A DNA stretch of 64,000 nucleotides, taken from JBCCMQ01 sp039026235. GTDB taxonomy: Bacteria > Pseudomonadota > Alphaproteobacteria > Rhodobacterales > Rhodobacteraceae. Made by a program: the position numbers and the translations under genes. The first letter of the stretch is position 1; each line of letters starts with the position of its first letter. Shown one piece after another: positions 34,803 to 45,500 of the stretch. The stretch is taken from the NCBI GenBank assembly GCA_039026235.1, contig JBCCMQ010000005.1, forward strand, positions 1 to 64,000, given 5' to 3'. The notes below the pieces were generated by a model. It searched no databases and was not told the DNA's origin. It was given only the letters and a program-made list of their open reading frames with translations.

Positions 34803-35345
34803 ATGAAAAACCTCACACTCGCCCTTGCCCTTGTGGCAGCCCCCGTCTCAGCCGATATCTCGGGAGATCCGATCACCGTAGACACGCTTGCGGATCAGGC
34901 AGAGATGATCCGAATTGCCGATGCCATCGATGCTGCTGTGGATGCCAAGAACTGGTCAGTTGCCCGCGCTCATTTCGTCGATGAGATCACCGTGGACTTC
35001 ACGTCGCTCATCGGCGGTGAACCGGCCACGATCCCAGCGGATGTGCTGATTGCCGGCTGGTCAGGCAACCTGACCGCAGAGAAAACCAGCTTCCATCTGC
35101 GCGGAAACCACCGCGTCACTTTTCACGGCCCCGATGCCGCGACCATGCAAAGCCACGGCTATGCCTGGAACCGGATGGAACGTGGCGCATTGCCGGAAAA
35201 CGGCGGTGAGGCTTTGTGGGAAGTCTGGGGAACATACACCCATGGATTCGTGCGCACACCGGACGGCTGGCGCGTCAATGCGATGACCTTCAACGCGACG
35301 GCGGAACGCGGCAACAGCTTCGTGCGAAACACGCCAGGCAGCTGA
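34803..35345 (+). CDS. Secreted NTF2/SnoaL-like protein
   Basis: This 180-aa protein has a signal peptide (MKNLTLALALVAAPVSA) and then a SnoaL-like cone-shaped fold. The pattern is IADAIDAAVDAKNWSVARAHF near residues 40-60, VDFTSLIGGEPATIPADVLIAGW, then WGTYTHGFVRTPDGWRVNAM near the end. Such domains act as small enzymes or ligand carriers. AGGA lies 9 bases before the chosen ATG; an ATG at 34794 is too close to it. It follows the hydrolase gene on the same strand and is probably co-transcribed. The actual reaction is unknown. Confidence 0.78.
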   Translation: MKNLTLALALVAAPVSADISGDPITVDTLADQAEMIRIADAIDAAVDAKNWSVARAHFVDEITVDFTSLIGGEPATIPADVLIAGWSGNLTAEKTSFHLRGNHRVTFHGPDAATMQSHGYAWNRMERGALPENGGEALWEVWGTYTHGFVRTPDGWRVNAMTFNATAERGNSFVRNTPGS

Positions 35346-35508
35346 GCCTTCAGCCACGTCTGAAGGGCTGCGGCGCCTCAGGGCATTGCGGCCCTTGTCC
35401 TTTTGGGACACGCGTCGCACTGCGCCCAGCAAGCCCATATCAAGTCGGTCCATTGCCCCCGGTCGCGCTTCCACCTAGAACCGGCTGAGATTGCAATCCG
35501 AGGATGCC

Positions 35509-37164
<1,656 letters not shown>

Positions 37165-37317
37165 GCGCACCGCGCCAATCTTGTGAACCGTGCGCGAAAG
37201 CGATTTGGCGAAGTCAGACTGCGTGCGGCACCCGGTTGAGGTTTTCACCGGTTCCACGCCAATCCGCATAAAGCGCGCCAGTTTGACAACGCCGCAGGTG
37301 GCGGCCAAGCTCAAGGC

Positions 37318-37476
37318 ATGGCTCATGATGACATCGACAAAGTACTGAGGGCGACACTCGACGCCACGATTCGGCAGACCGCAATTATGGCCAATCGACC
37401 AGCATGGCACGACGATGCGAAAGCGGTTCTCGCGGCGGTAGTCACGTTGGGCTTGCTTGCGGTACTATCAGCGTAA
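37318..37476 (+). CDS. Small protein with one C-terminal membrane helix, hypothetical
   Basis: This 52-aa open frame begins MAHDDIDKVLRATLDATIRQ and ends with a hydrophobic stretch AVLAAVVTLGLLAVLSA that should span the membrane. The arrangement of an amphipathic acidic head and a terminal anchor is protein-like, and a good terminator follows 54 bp downstream. The ribosome site is poor. No family is recognised. Confidence 0.4.
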   Translation: MAHDDIDKVLRATLDATIRQTAIMANRPAWHDDAKAVLAAVVTLGLLAVLSA

Positions 37477-37529
37477 GCGACTGTTTCCGACAAAATAGTT
37501 TAACTTGATCTTCCTTGGCGAAGTCGTCG

Positions 37530-37565
37530 CCGAGCAAGAGCGAATTGGCAATTGCTCGGTTTTTG
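37530..37565 (+). terminator. Rho-independent terminator
   Basis: A perfect 8-bp stem, CCGAGCAA at 37530-37537 with TTGCTCGG at 37552-37559, is followed by TTTTT. It probably ends transcription from ettA or from the small open frame at 37318. Confidence 0.75.
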
Positions 37566-37766
37566 CGCGGTTTAATTAACCGCCAAGACTACGCTCACAG
37601 AGCGCAGTGCAACGGATACTAATTCTTGCAGCACGCAGTTTGCGACGACAGAATACTCCTGCGTATAAATGCCGAAGCTAATTCCTGCGCTTTCGTCCGC
37701 GCGAATCGAATCAATGTATCCCGACTAAAGTGAACGCGCTTCGACCTAGCGTTGATTGGTCATTTC

Positions 37767-37990
37767 TGTGGATAACTCGCTCAATTTATCCACAGGAATA
37801 CAGCCCCTCACGATATATTGGGGATAAGTGATAAAAAATAGCAACATATCGCCGATCTCACCACATACTGTTGTAAATTTGACTCTTGCGCACACGGTTT
37901 TAGTGAGTCAACTTAGCGACACACCACATTCGAGGCACGCTTTGTCTTGACGGAAAGGCCCTCGCTCAGCGGGGGCTTTTTTGTGGATAA
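37767..37990. other. Cluster of DnaA boxes (origin-like)
   Basis: Three exact 9-mers matching the consensus TTATCCACA are present: TGTGGATAA at 37767-37775, TTATCCACA at 37786-37794 and TGTGGATAA at 37982-37990. TGGGGATAA at 37819-37827 is a one-mismatch box. The first two form a 10-bp inverted repeat with a 10-bp spacer. An A-rich run (GTGATAAAAAATAG) and locally low GC lie between them. This is the look of a DnaA-binding origin or titration site, but no dnaA, rep or par operon adjoins, so origin function is unproven. Confidence 0.5.
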
Positions 37991-38119
37991 CTATTGGAGG
38001 TGGCGTATGGGGTGCCCCTAGTAATAGGGCGCGCCAGAGCTTGTGGCACAAAATCTTGTTGACAACCAACCTGCGGCGAGTCACCGTGGGGTCGTGAGGG
38101 CGTGTCTCGAATGTGGTGT
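37921..38119. repeat. 20-bp inverted repeat pair
   Basis: ACACCACATTCGAGGCACGC at 37921-37940 recurs in inverse orientation with one mismatch at 38100-38119. The arms enclose about 160 bp containing a terminator and one DnaA box. No transposase reading frame is between them. They could be ends of a very small non-autonomous element or sites for one binding protein. Confidence 0.6.
37958..37982 (+). terminator. Rho-independent terminator in the AT-rich patch
   Basis: GCCCTCG at 37958-37964 pairs with CGGGGGC at 37970-37976 (one G-U pair), with a CTCAG loop, and six T follow. No protein gene ends just upstream, so it may end an unrecognised small RNA or untranslated transcript. The rest of 37480-37957 shows no gene. 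Confidence 0.65.
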
Positions 38120-38164
38120 TTGCGACTGCCCTTGCTAACAGAAGCAACTATGCAGGAGCATAAA

Positions 38165-38350
38165 ATGAGCGTGTATACGCGGAACAGATCACCAATTGGA
38201 ACCACCGCAAGGACGGGTACACGTTGCCCGGAAAGCGGCGTTTGGGAAGTAGTTGGCAACCCAACTACCACCGCTCCAATTGCCGAGGGTAACGTAATGC
38301 CACCTTACGCAGGCAATGCCGTTACCTGGAAATTGATCCAACACGCATGA
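38165..38350 (+). CDS. Small conserved-looking protein, YjzC-like pattern
   Basis: This 61-aa protein starts MSVYTRNRSPIGTTARTGTRC and continues PESGVWEVVGNP. It ends with GNVMPPYAGNAVTWKLIQ. Glycine, proline and tryptophan placement recalls small YjzC-type proteins that have a GxxxPxSGxW...MPP...VxW pattern, but the resemblance is loose. AGGAG sits 7 bases before the ATG at 38165, so translation is credible. An ATG at 38150 overlaps that site. It is 59 bp before the KTSC gene on the same strand. Function unknown. Confidence 0.6.
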   Translation: MSVYTRNRSPIGTTARTGTRCPESGVWEVVGNPTTTAPIAEGNVMPPYAGNAVTWKLIQHA

Positions 38351-38409
38351 GAACTTCTGGGGCAATCGTGGATTGCCCCAGAAACTCTACCAGCATTAGA
38401 ACAATAAAG

Positions 38410-38601
38410 ATGGCATACGTCAGTTCATCCGCAATTCGGCAGATTGAATGGAATGCAGGAGTTCTTTCGGTTTGGTTTCGCGAAAGTGGAAGATACGATT
38501 ATTTCGGTGTGCCCAAGGAGCTTTTTGAGGCGTTTCTTGCGGCTCCATCAAAAGGTGCATTCTACAACGATCAGATCAAGGATCAGTACCGACTGCGCTG
38601 A
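38410..38601 (+). CDS. KTSC-domain protein
   Basis: This 63-aa protein consists of a single KTSC domain (related to a C-terminal segment of some lysyl-tRNA synthetases): VSSSAIRQIEWNAGVLSVWF, then YDYFGVPKELFEAFLAAPSKGAFYNDQIKDQY. Stand-alone KTSC proteins are frequent in phages and mobile regions and have no known activity, though the parent family binds nucleic acid or acts with synthetases. The ribosome site is weak (AAAG). Base composition is AT-richer than the flanking genes, as in the rest of this patch. Confidence 0.8.
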   Translation: MAYVSSSAIRQIEWNAGVLSVWFRESGRYDYFGVPKELFEAFLAAPSKGAFYNDQIKDQYRLR

Positions 38602-38671
38602 GGTTTGCAATGTAGGAGCACTCCTAACTATCTGACCGCGAAATAGGCGTTGGAGGACTATGTCCAGCCCC

Positions 38672-38992
38672 TCACCCCATCACCCGCCGATACATCCACA
38701 CGTTCATCGACATGCGCATCTCCTGCGCCAGTTGATCGCGTCTCAGGTCGCTGAGGTCCCTCGGATCTTCGCCGCACACTGGTGCGCCGATCTCCCACAG
38801 GCGCATGCCGTTCAACGGCAGCAGGATCAGGTGCAGCGCCAGGATCGGCCAGAGTTGCATCTGCCAGCCGTAGTAGACGAACAGCAGGTTCGAGGTGATG
38901 GCGAACCGGCGCAGCCAGACCTGATCGCGCGCATAGAACGCCAGGATCACGAAGATCCCCGCCAGGACGCCGGCAATGTCGATCGGGGTCAT
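38672..38992 (-). CDS. Small inner-membrane protein, YgjV-like
   Basis: This 106-aa protein has three predicted membrane helices in the first 65 residues and a basic cytosolic tail. IAGVLAGIFVILAFYARDQVWLRRFAITSNLLFVYYG resembles the start of YgjV-type and related small membrane proteins of unknown function. The ATG at 38990-38992 follows AGGTGG and was preferred to an upstream start at 39115, which adds 41 basic residues of low quality. Confidence 0.7.
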   Translation of the reverse strand: MTPIDIAGVLAGIFVILAFYARDQVWLRRFAITSNLLFVYYGWQMQLWPILALHLILLPLNGMRLWEIGAPVCGEDPRDLSDLRRDQLAQEMRMSMNVWMYRRVMG

Positions 38993-39214
38993 TGTGCCAC
39001 CTCTTCTCTCTCTATCTCTCGCGAGGCGGAGTGTACCACGTTCAATGCCCGCGGCATTGCCCGAATAATGGGCGGCCCGCGCGTCGATCCCCTTTGATGA
39101 GATCCAGACCGCCATGCATGGATTGGTCGCGACGTCCCCAGCCAGGCAATGCGCGGTGGCCTCAGTGCGGCAGGCGAACCTGTCGACTTGCGCCTTGCCT
39201 GTGGTCTTGTCCGG

Positions 39215-39694
39215 TCAACCGACCAGAAGCGCAACAGCCCAAAGGCCGGTGCCGAAAACCGTGTGTCCAGCCAGGTTGAGGGCCCGCGCGGTGCCGGGGT
39301 TGGGGGTTTTCGACGCGGCGACGCCCAGGCCCATGCCCGGTTGCAGCAGAAACCAGCCGGCCGCCACAGTCGCCAGTCCGAAGGCGAGTGCGGGCAGATA
39401 GCTGGGTGCCGCCAGCCAGTCCGGGCCGACGATCAGCACGAAGGCCAACCCATAGACCGCCCCCACGGCGTAATGGGCGATCCAGCCCAGCGCCCGTTCA
39501 CTGGTGATTTCGGATGCTTGGGCGATATCGGCGTGAAAGACATGGCCGTGTCCCGCATGCCAGAACCATCGGCCGACCATGGCCCAGTTGGGTGTTGGAA
39601 ATCCGGCCACCGCCCACAGGAAAACCGCCCAAAGGTCCAAGAGCGCCGTGGCGCCCAAACCCATCAGGATACCGGTCCTTATCATCTCGCCCAA
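39215..39694 (-). CDS. DUF2938-family membrane protein
   Basis: This 159-aa protein has about four membrane helices. The conserved beginning GILMGLGATALLDLWAVFLW, WHAGHGHVFHADI with several His near residue 50, and GWIAHYAVGAVYGLAFV match DUF2938. Function unknown; the family often neighbours Lrp-type regulators. I chose a TTG at 39692-39694 because AGGAGG lies 5 bases upstream; an ATG three codons later is 14 bases from that site. Confidence 0.78.
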   Translation of the reverse strand: MGEMIRTGILMGLGATALLDLWAVFLWAVAGFPTPNWAMVGRWFWHAGHGHVFHADIAQASEITSERALGWIAHYAVGAVYGLAFVLIVGPDWLAAPSYLPALAFGLATVAAGWFLLQPGMGLGVAASKTPNPGTARALNLAGHTVFGTGLWAVALLVG

Positions 39695-39920
39695 ATTCGC
39701 CTCCTGATATGACCGCGGTCTTCTACCGCGCCGAGCCGATTTCTGCCAGCGCCCGGCCGAGCTTGCTTTACAGGCAGTTCGCCATCTGCCATATGCCACG
39801 CTCTAAGTTACTCTTTATCGACCTGTTGTCTCCGGCTCCGGCGCTCAGTCCCTCGATCGAGACCGACTAGAACGAGCTCTCGCATTCCGCGAGGGGCAAT
39901 TGATAACAGGAGACCACGGA

Positions 39921-40127
39921 ATGGCCACTGGCACCGTGAAATGGTTCAATACGACCAAAGGCTACGGCTTTATTGCGCCCGAGGGCGGCGGCAAGGACGT
40001 CTTCGTCCACATCAGCGCTGTTGAGCGTTCGGGCCTGACCGGACTTGCGGACGGACAGAAAGTCAGCTTTGACATTGCGACCGGTCGCGACAACCGGGAA
40101 AGTGCCGAGAACATCGCGCTGGCCTAG
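39921..40127 (+). CDS. cspA: Cold-shock protein (CspA family)
   Basis: This is a 68-aa single cold-shock domain. The RNA-binding motifs KGYGFIAP (RNP1-like) and DVFVHIS (RNP2) are both present. The start at 39921 follows GGAGACC. CspA-type proteins bind single-stranded RNA and melt structure at low temperature. An upstream leader of at least 20 bases includes a possible hairpin (CTCGC with GCGAG), as is common for this family. Confidence 0.96.
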   Translation: MATGTVKWFNTTKGYGFIAPEGGGKDVFVHISAVERSGLTGLADGQKVSFDIATGRDNRESAENIALA

Positions 40128-40142
40128 CCGCGCGGACCGCTC

Positions 40143-41660
40143 TCACGCATGCACAAAGAGATCCTTGTAGCGTTCGCGCAGGGTGTTTTTCTGCACCTTG
40201 CCCATGGTGTTGCGGGGCAATTCATCGATAACGATGAGCTGGCGCGGATGCTTGAACCGCGCCAGTTCTCCCTTCACTGACTGCATGCAGGCGTCAAGGT
40301 CCGGCGTCTGACTGCCCTTTGCGACCAGAAGCCCCAGCACGGTTTCACCAAAATCCGGGTGCGGAACCCCGATCACGGCACTTTCCGCCACCCCCGGTTG
40401 TGTATCCAGCAAAAGTTCAATTTCCTTCGGATAGATGTTGTATCCGCCCGAGATAATTAGATCCTTGTTGCGCCCGACGATGTGCAGGTAGCCGTCGGCG
40501 TCGATCTTGCCCAGATCGCCAGTGATGAAAAAGCCGTTGCCGCGCAGTTCCTCTGCCGTCTTCTCGGGCATTTTCCAGTAGCCCCTAAAAACGTTCGGGC
40601 CTTTGACCTCGATCTGCCCGACTTCGTCGGATGAAAGTTCGGCGCCCGAGGCAGGATCCGTGATTTTCACTTCTACCCCCGGCAGCGGGACGCCGACCGT
40701 CCCGGGCCGCCGGTCGCCCCGGTAGGGGTTGGATGTGTTCATATTGGTTTCGGTCATGCCGTAGCGTTCAAGTATCAGGTGCCCGGTGCGCGCCTGGAAT
40801 GCGGTGTGCGTTTCTGCCAAGAGCGGCGCAGAGCCAGAGATGAAGAGCCGCATGTGTGCTGCGGCATCACGTGTGAGGCGCGCATCAGACAAGAGCCGCG
40901 TGTAAAAGGTCGGGACACCCATCAGCGCTGTCGCATCCGGCAGGTGCGCGAAAACCGCATCAATATCGAACTTTGGCATAAAGATCATGCTGCCACCGGA
41001 CACCAACGCAACATTGGTGGCGACAAAAAGTCCGTGGGTGTGAAAGATTGGCAGGGCATGCAACAGGATATCATCCTGCGTAAACTGCCAGACCTCGACC
41101 AGCGTTCTGGCATTGGACAGGAGGTTCGCCTGTGTGAGCATTGCGCCCTTCGACCTGCCGGTTGTGCCTGAAGTGTAGAGAAAAGCGGCAAGGTCACTGT
41201 CCTTGCGCGGGACCGTTTGGAAAGTATCGGGCTGGTCTTTGGCCATGTCGGTCAAGCTGCCTGATCCATCGGCGTTCAGGGTCTCAAGGCCGGCGCCCAG
41301 ACCAGCGACAATGGGCGCAAGGTCTTTTGCTTTAGCTTCTGCGCAGACAACCAGTGCCGCCTCGCTATCCTCGATAAAGTACCGAAGCTCTTCGACTGTG
41401 TAGGCCGTGTTGAGCGGTAAAAACACAGCGCCTGTGCGGACACAAGCGGCGTAAAGCGCAAGCGCGTCAGGCGACTTATCGACCTGTACTGCAACCCTTT
41501 CGCCTGGTCCGACACCCAGACTTGCAAGTGCATTGGCCAGTCTTGCCGCGTTCGCGAGAAACGCGGCGTGCGAGATCGTTTCTCCACCAAGCAAGCGCAG
41601 GAAAGGGGCTGTGCTATCGGCGTGAACGCCAAAAAGTTCATCGTAAAGTGGGTTGGTCAT
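40143..41660 (-). CDS. matB: Malonyl-CoA synthetase
   Basis: This 505-aa adenylate-forming enzyme ligates malonate to CoA. The ATP signature YTSGTTGRSKGAML is near residue 155. RYGMTETNMNTSNPYRGDRRPGTVG near residue 295 is characteristic of MatB and helps to separate it from other acyl-CoA ligases. The catalytic lysine region RNTMGKVQKN is close to the C terminus. The ATG at 41660 was chosen as it begins the family N terminus. It is divergent from a GntR gene with a perfect palindrome between them. No malonate decarboxylase or transporter is in the window. Confidence 0.9.
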   Translation of the reverse strand: MTNPLYDELFGVHADSTAPFLRLLGGETISHAAFLANAARLANALASLGVGPGERVAVQVDKSPDALALYAACVRTGAVFLPLNTAYTVEELRYFIEDSEAALVVCAEAKAKDLAPIVAGLGAGLETLNADGSGSLTDMAKDQPDTFQTVPRKDSDLAAFLYTSGTTGRSKGAMLTQANLLSNARTLVEVWQFTQDDILLHALPIFHTHGLFVATNVALVSGGSMIFMPKFDIDAVFAHLPDATALMGVPTFYTRLLSDARLTRDAAAHMRLFISGSAPLLAETHTAFQARTGHLILERYGMTETNMNTSNPYRGDRRPGTVGVPLPGVEVKITDPASGAELSSDEVGQIEVKGPNVFRGYWKMPEKTAEELRGNGFFITGDLGKIDADGYLHIVGRNKDLIISGGYNIYPKEIELLLDTQPGVAESAVIGVPHPDFGETVLGLLVAKGSQTPDLDACMQSVKGELARFKHPRQLIVIDELPRNTMGKVQKNTLRERYKDLFVHA

Positions 41661-41735
41661 CACGCTACTTCTTGATCGGATTGTGCAATGGGCGGACTGC
41701 ACAACGCATGGCTTTCCGCAGCGCATGAGTCAACT

Positions 41736-41751
41736 ATTTTGTATACAAAAT
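41736..41751. promoter_or_regulatory. MatR-type palindromic operator
   Basis: ATTTTGTATACAAAAT is a perfect 16-bp palindrome. Its core TTGTATACAA is the known binding sequence of the rhizobial malonate regulator MatR. It lies between matB and the divergent GntR gene, 43 bp before the latter's start. A half-like AGTATAC lies just before that start. Confidence 0.85.
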
Positions 41752-41793
41752 CTAGCACTTTGAATTCTAAATTGATTGCAATAGTATACCGCC

Positions 41794-42474
41794 ATGGCAG
41801 ACCGACTAGCGGACCGCATCGCCGATGAACTCGAACGCCTTATCTTCGAAGGCCGGATTTCGGATGGCGAAAGACTCGACGAAGTGCGCCTTTCTGACCA
41901 GTTTGGCGTCTCGCGAACGCCGCTTCGGGAAGCGCTGCAACGGCTGGCACAGTCGGGAATCGTCGTTCTACTGCCCCGGCGCGGGGCCTTTGTCCGCCAG
42001 CCCGGACCCATCGAGCTGATGGAGATGTTTGAGGCGATGGCAGAGATGGAGGCCGCCTGTGGACGCCTTGCCGCGAGCCGGATATCGGATGCTTATCTGG
42101 CCGATCTCGAGGCCGCAAATGACGCATGCAAAGCTGCGGAAGCATCAAACGATCCGGACACCTATTATGCTCAGAACGAGGTTTTTCATCGGATCATCTA
42201 TGACCAGTCAGGAAACGGATATCTTGCCGGCGAGACATTGAAACTGCAGAACCGGCTGAGACCCTTCCGGCGCCAGCAACTGAAATCGCGCGGTCGCATG
42301 GCGGAATCGCAGTCCGAGCATTCCGCAATTCTAAGGGCGCTTTCTAAGGGTGCCCCCGAGGAATGCGCCCAGGCGCTGCGTGCGCACGTGTCTGTACAGG
42401 GAGAGAAATTCCACAGCCTGATGCAAAGTCTCAGACAGCGGACAGGCAACAACAGCGCGAAAGCCGCCGAATAG
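41794..42474 (+). CDS. matR: GntR-family (FCD) regulator, MatR-like
   Basis: This 226-aa regulator has a winged-helix N terminus: LADRIADELERLIFEGRISDGERL, then VSRTPLREALQRLAQSGIVVLLPRRGAFV. A helical FCD ligand domain follows, with metal-ligand type residues in AQNEVFHRIIYDQSGN and SEHSAILRAL. MatR represses malonate genes and responds to malonate or malonyl-CoA. The divergent matB gene and the matching palindrome make this role likely. Confidence 0.88.
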   Translation: MADRLADRIADELERLIFEGRISDGERLDEVRLSDQFGVSRTPLREALQRLAQSGIVVLLPRRGAFVRQPGPIELMEMFEAMAEMEAACGRLAASRISDAYLADLEAANDACKAAEASNDPDTYYAQNEVFHRIIYDQSGNGYLAGETLKLQNRLRPFRRQQLKSRGRMAESQSEHSAILRALSKGAPEECAQALRAHVSVQGEKFHSLMQSLRQRTGNNSAKAAE

Positions 42475-42506
42475 TGCGTTCCTTGGATTAGCCCTGGCCG
42501 ATTGGG

Positions 42507-45500
42507 TCAACCAACCTCGGCCAGCAGGCGTGCGTTGCCGCCAGCAGCGGTGGTGTCGATACAAACATGCCGCTCTAACAGGCATCCACTTCCAAAATCG
42601 CGCTCGCTAAATAGCGGAATTAGCGCTCCATCCCGCTGCGACAGGGCACGGCGCGCTGCCCGCAGCGCTTCGGCGTCACCCCAGAAGGCTACGCCTGCAA
42701 TCCCTTGAAGCGACGTCAGATGATCAACATCCACGACCCCGTCAATCCGGCCATGTCCATCGGCATCCGGCGCCGCGACAACCGCCGCGCATCCATGAGA
42801 CGCCACGATCTTCTCTTGCTCCAAGGCTGCGCTAAGTGTCGGGCCCATACAAAGGATCTTCCCGCGACCGTAGGTAGAGAGAACATTCGATTCTCCCGTT
42901 GGCCCCGGGAGCTCGGCAACGCTGAGAGGCCTCAAGCTGGCGTCGGTTGCGGCGTCGATTGCCGCTTGGAGCCGCTCTAGCGGCAGAACCGTTCCCGAGG
43001 TTAGCTCAATTTCCTCGACCTTTCCGCGTGTGAAGCGTTCCAGATAATGCGGGCCACCTGCTTTCGGTCCGGTGCCGGATAACCCTTCGCCGCCGAATGG
43101 CTGCGACCCGACGATTGCACCGATCTGGTTGCGGTTTACGTAGATGTTCCCGGCACGGACCGTCGCGGTCAGCTGTTCCACCTTCCGATCGATTCGCGAA
43201 TGCACGCCGAACGTCAGACCGAAACCAGCGCCGTTGATTTCCGATACGACACCTTCAAGGTTATCAGATTTATATCGCGCCACATGCAGTATGGGTCCGA
43301 AGATCTCTTCATCCAAGTCTGCGATTGAGCCGATGGAAACCACGCTAGGGGCGACGAAATTCCCGCTTTCGGGCACTTGGCACTGCTTTAGAAGTCTGCC
43401 CTCACGCGCGGCGATCCCGAGGTATTCGGAAATACTTGATTGAGCGCTGGACGAAATCACCGGGCCAAGATCGGCGCTCAGATCCCAGGGATTGGAAATG
43501 TTGAGTTCATCCATTGCCCCGAAGAGGCGGTCAAGCAAAGCGTCGGCCACGTCCTCTTGCACGTAGAGGACGCGCAAAGCCGAACATCGCTGGCCAGCAG
43601 AGCGGAAAGCGGATTCGATGATGTCGCGGACCGCCTGCTCAGGCAGCGCTGTCGAATCCACGACCATTGCATTCAACCCACCGGTTTCCGCGATCAAAGG
43701 CGCATTGGGATCTCCGTGCGCGGCCATGGCGCGGTTGATCGACTGCGCGGTTGCGGTCGATCCTGTAAAGCAGACGCCATTCGTCTGCGGATCGGATACG
43801 AGCCTCGCGCCGATTTCGCCCCCTGCACCGGGCATAAACTGGAGCGCTGCCCTTGGCACACCTGCGCGATGCAGAAGGTCCACGGCGCGCGCCGCGATCA
43901 ATCCGGTCTGTTCGGCCGGTTTTGCAAGGACAGCGTTTCCGGCGGCCAAGGCCGCAGCGACCTGGCCCGTGAAAATAGCCAGCGGAAAGTTCCAGGGCGA
44001 GATACAGGCAACCCGTCCAAGGGCCGGCCGGGAAAGCTCAAGCGCCCCGTTTGCATAATAGCGCAGAAAATCGACAGCTTCGCGCAGTTCGGCCTGAGCA
44101 TCTGGCAAGGTTTTTCCGGCTTCACGGGCCAAAAGTGCAAATAGCGCACCAAAATCATTCTCATAGAGATCGGCGGCATTCAGCAACACCTTGGCACGAA
44201 GGTCAGCCGCATCTGTCCACGGCTGCGACTCTGCCAAAGCATTTGCAACGTCTTCAGCCGATGCCTGCAAAACCGACCCGACGTAATCGTCCGGCAATGC
44301 GGGATTGACTACATCGACCCTTTTGCCGCCAGTAGACGGGCGCACGGCGATTGGTCCCGCCTGCCAGGATTGCGCGCGGTACGGCGCCCGGGCCGCCAGA
44401 ACTACTTCGATTTCAGACACGTCGCGTAGATCGCGGCCGAACGAATTCTGACGTCCGGGTGTAAAGATTTCCGACGGTGCCTTTACCGCCTTCATTCCAG
44501 GCACATAGGTCGTGAAAGGATCGGCGCAGATCTTATCCGCCGGCACGGACCGGTCGACGATCTGGTTTACGAAGGATGAATTTGCCCCGTTCTCCAACAG
44601 CCGGCGCACGAGGTATGCCAGCAGGTCGCGATGTGCACCCACCGGGGCGTAAATCCGGCACCGCACCTGTGACCGGGCCATGACGGTGTCAAAAAGCGAC
44701 GCACCCATGCCGTGAAGACGTTGAAACTCAAAGTCACTGCGATCCCCGGCAAGCTCAAGGATGGTCGAGACCGTGTGCGCGTTATGGGTCGCGAACTGCG
44801 GATAGATCCTTCCGGCGTAGCCCAGCAGCTTTTTTGCGCAGCAGAGGTAGGACATGTCGGTCGCGGCTTTCTGGGTGAAGACCGGAAAACCGGTCAGGCC
44901 CTCGGCCTGGGCGCGCTTGATCTCTGTATCCCAATACGCGCCCTTGACCAGCCGGACCATGATCTTGCGATCCAACCCCGCCGCCAGCGCATAAAGCCAG
45001 TCGATCACTGGGCCTGCGCGCTTGCTGTAGGCCTGAACCACAACACCAAACCCGTCCCAGCCTGCCAGCGACGGATCCCCCAAGACCGTCTCGATAACGT
45101 CGAGTGAAAGCTCTAGACGGTCAGCCTCTTCCGCGTCGATGTTCAGACCAATGCCGGCGGCCTTTGCCTGCCGCGCAAGCGCAAGGATGTGCGGCGTAAG
45201 CTCTTTCATCACGCGCCGTTTCTGATCGTAGGCGTACCTGGGGTGCAATGCCGACAGCTTTATTGAAATGCCCGGGTTGTCTCGGATGTCCGCTCCTTCG
45301 CTTTGGGCGGCAATCTCGGCGATTGCGTCGCGATAGGCCGCCAGGTAGCTTTTCGCATCTGCTGCGGTCATCGCCGCCTCGCCCAGCATGTCGTAGGAAA
45401 AGCTATAGCCCTGATCGCGCGCGCCAGCGCCCCGCGCAATCGCATCCCGGATCGTTTCGCCCAGAACAAATTGCGCGCCGAGCTCTTTCATCGCACGCCC

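Noticed and set aside
37480..38640. Idea that the AT-rich patch is an integrated plasmid
   Set aside because: There are DnaA boxes but no replication initiator, partition or conjugation gene, so a plasmid claim is not supported.
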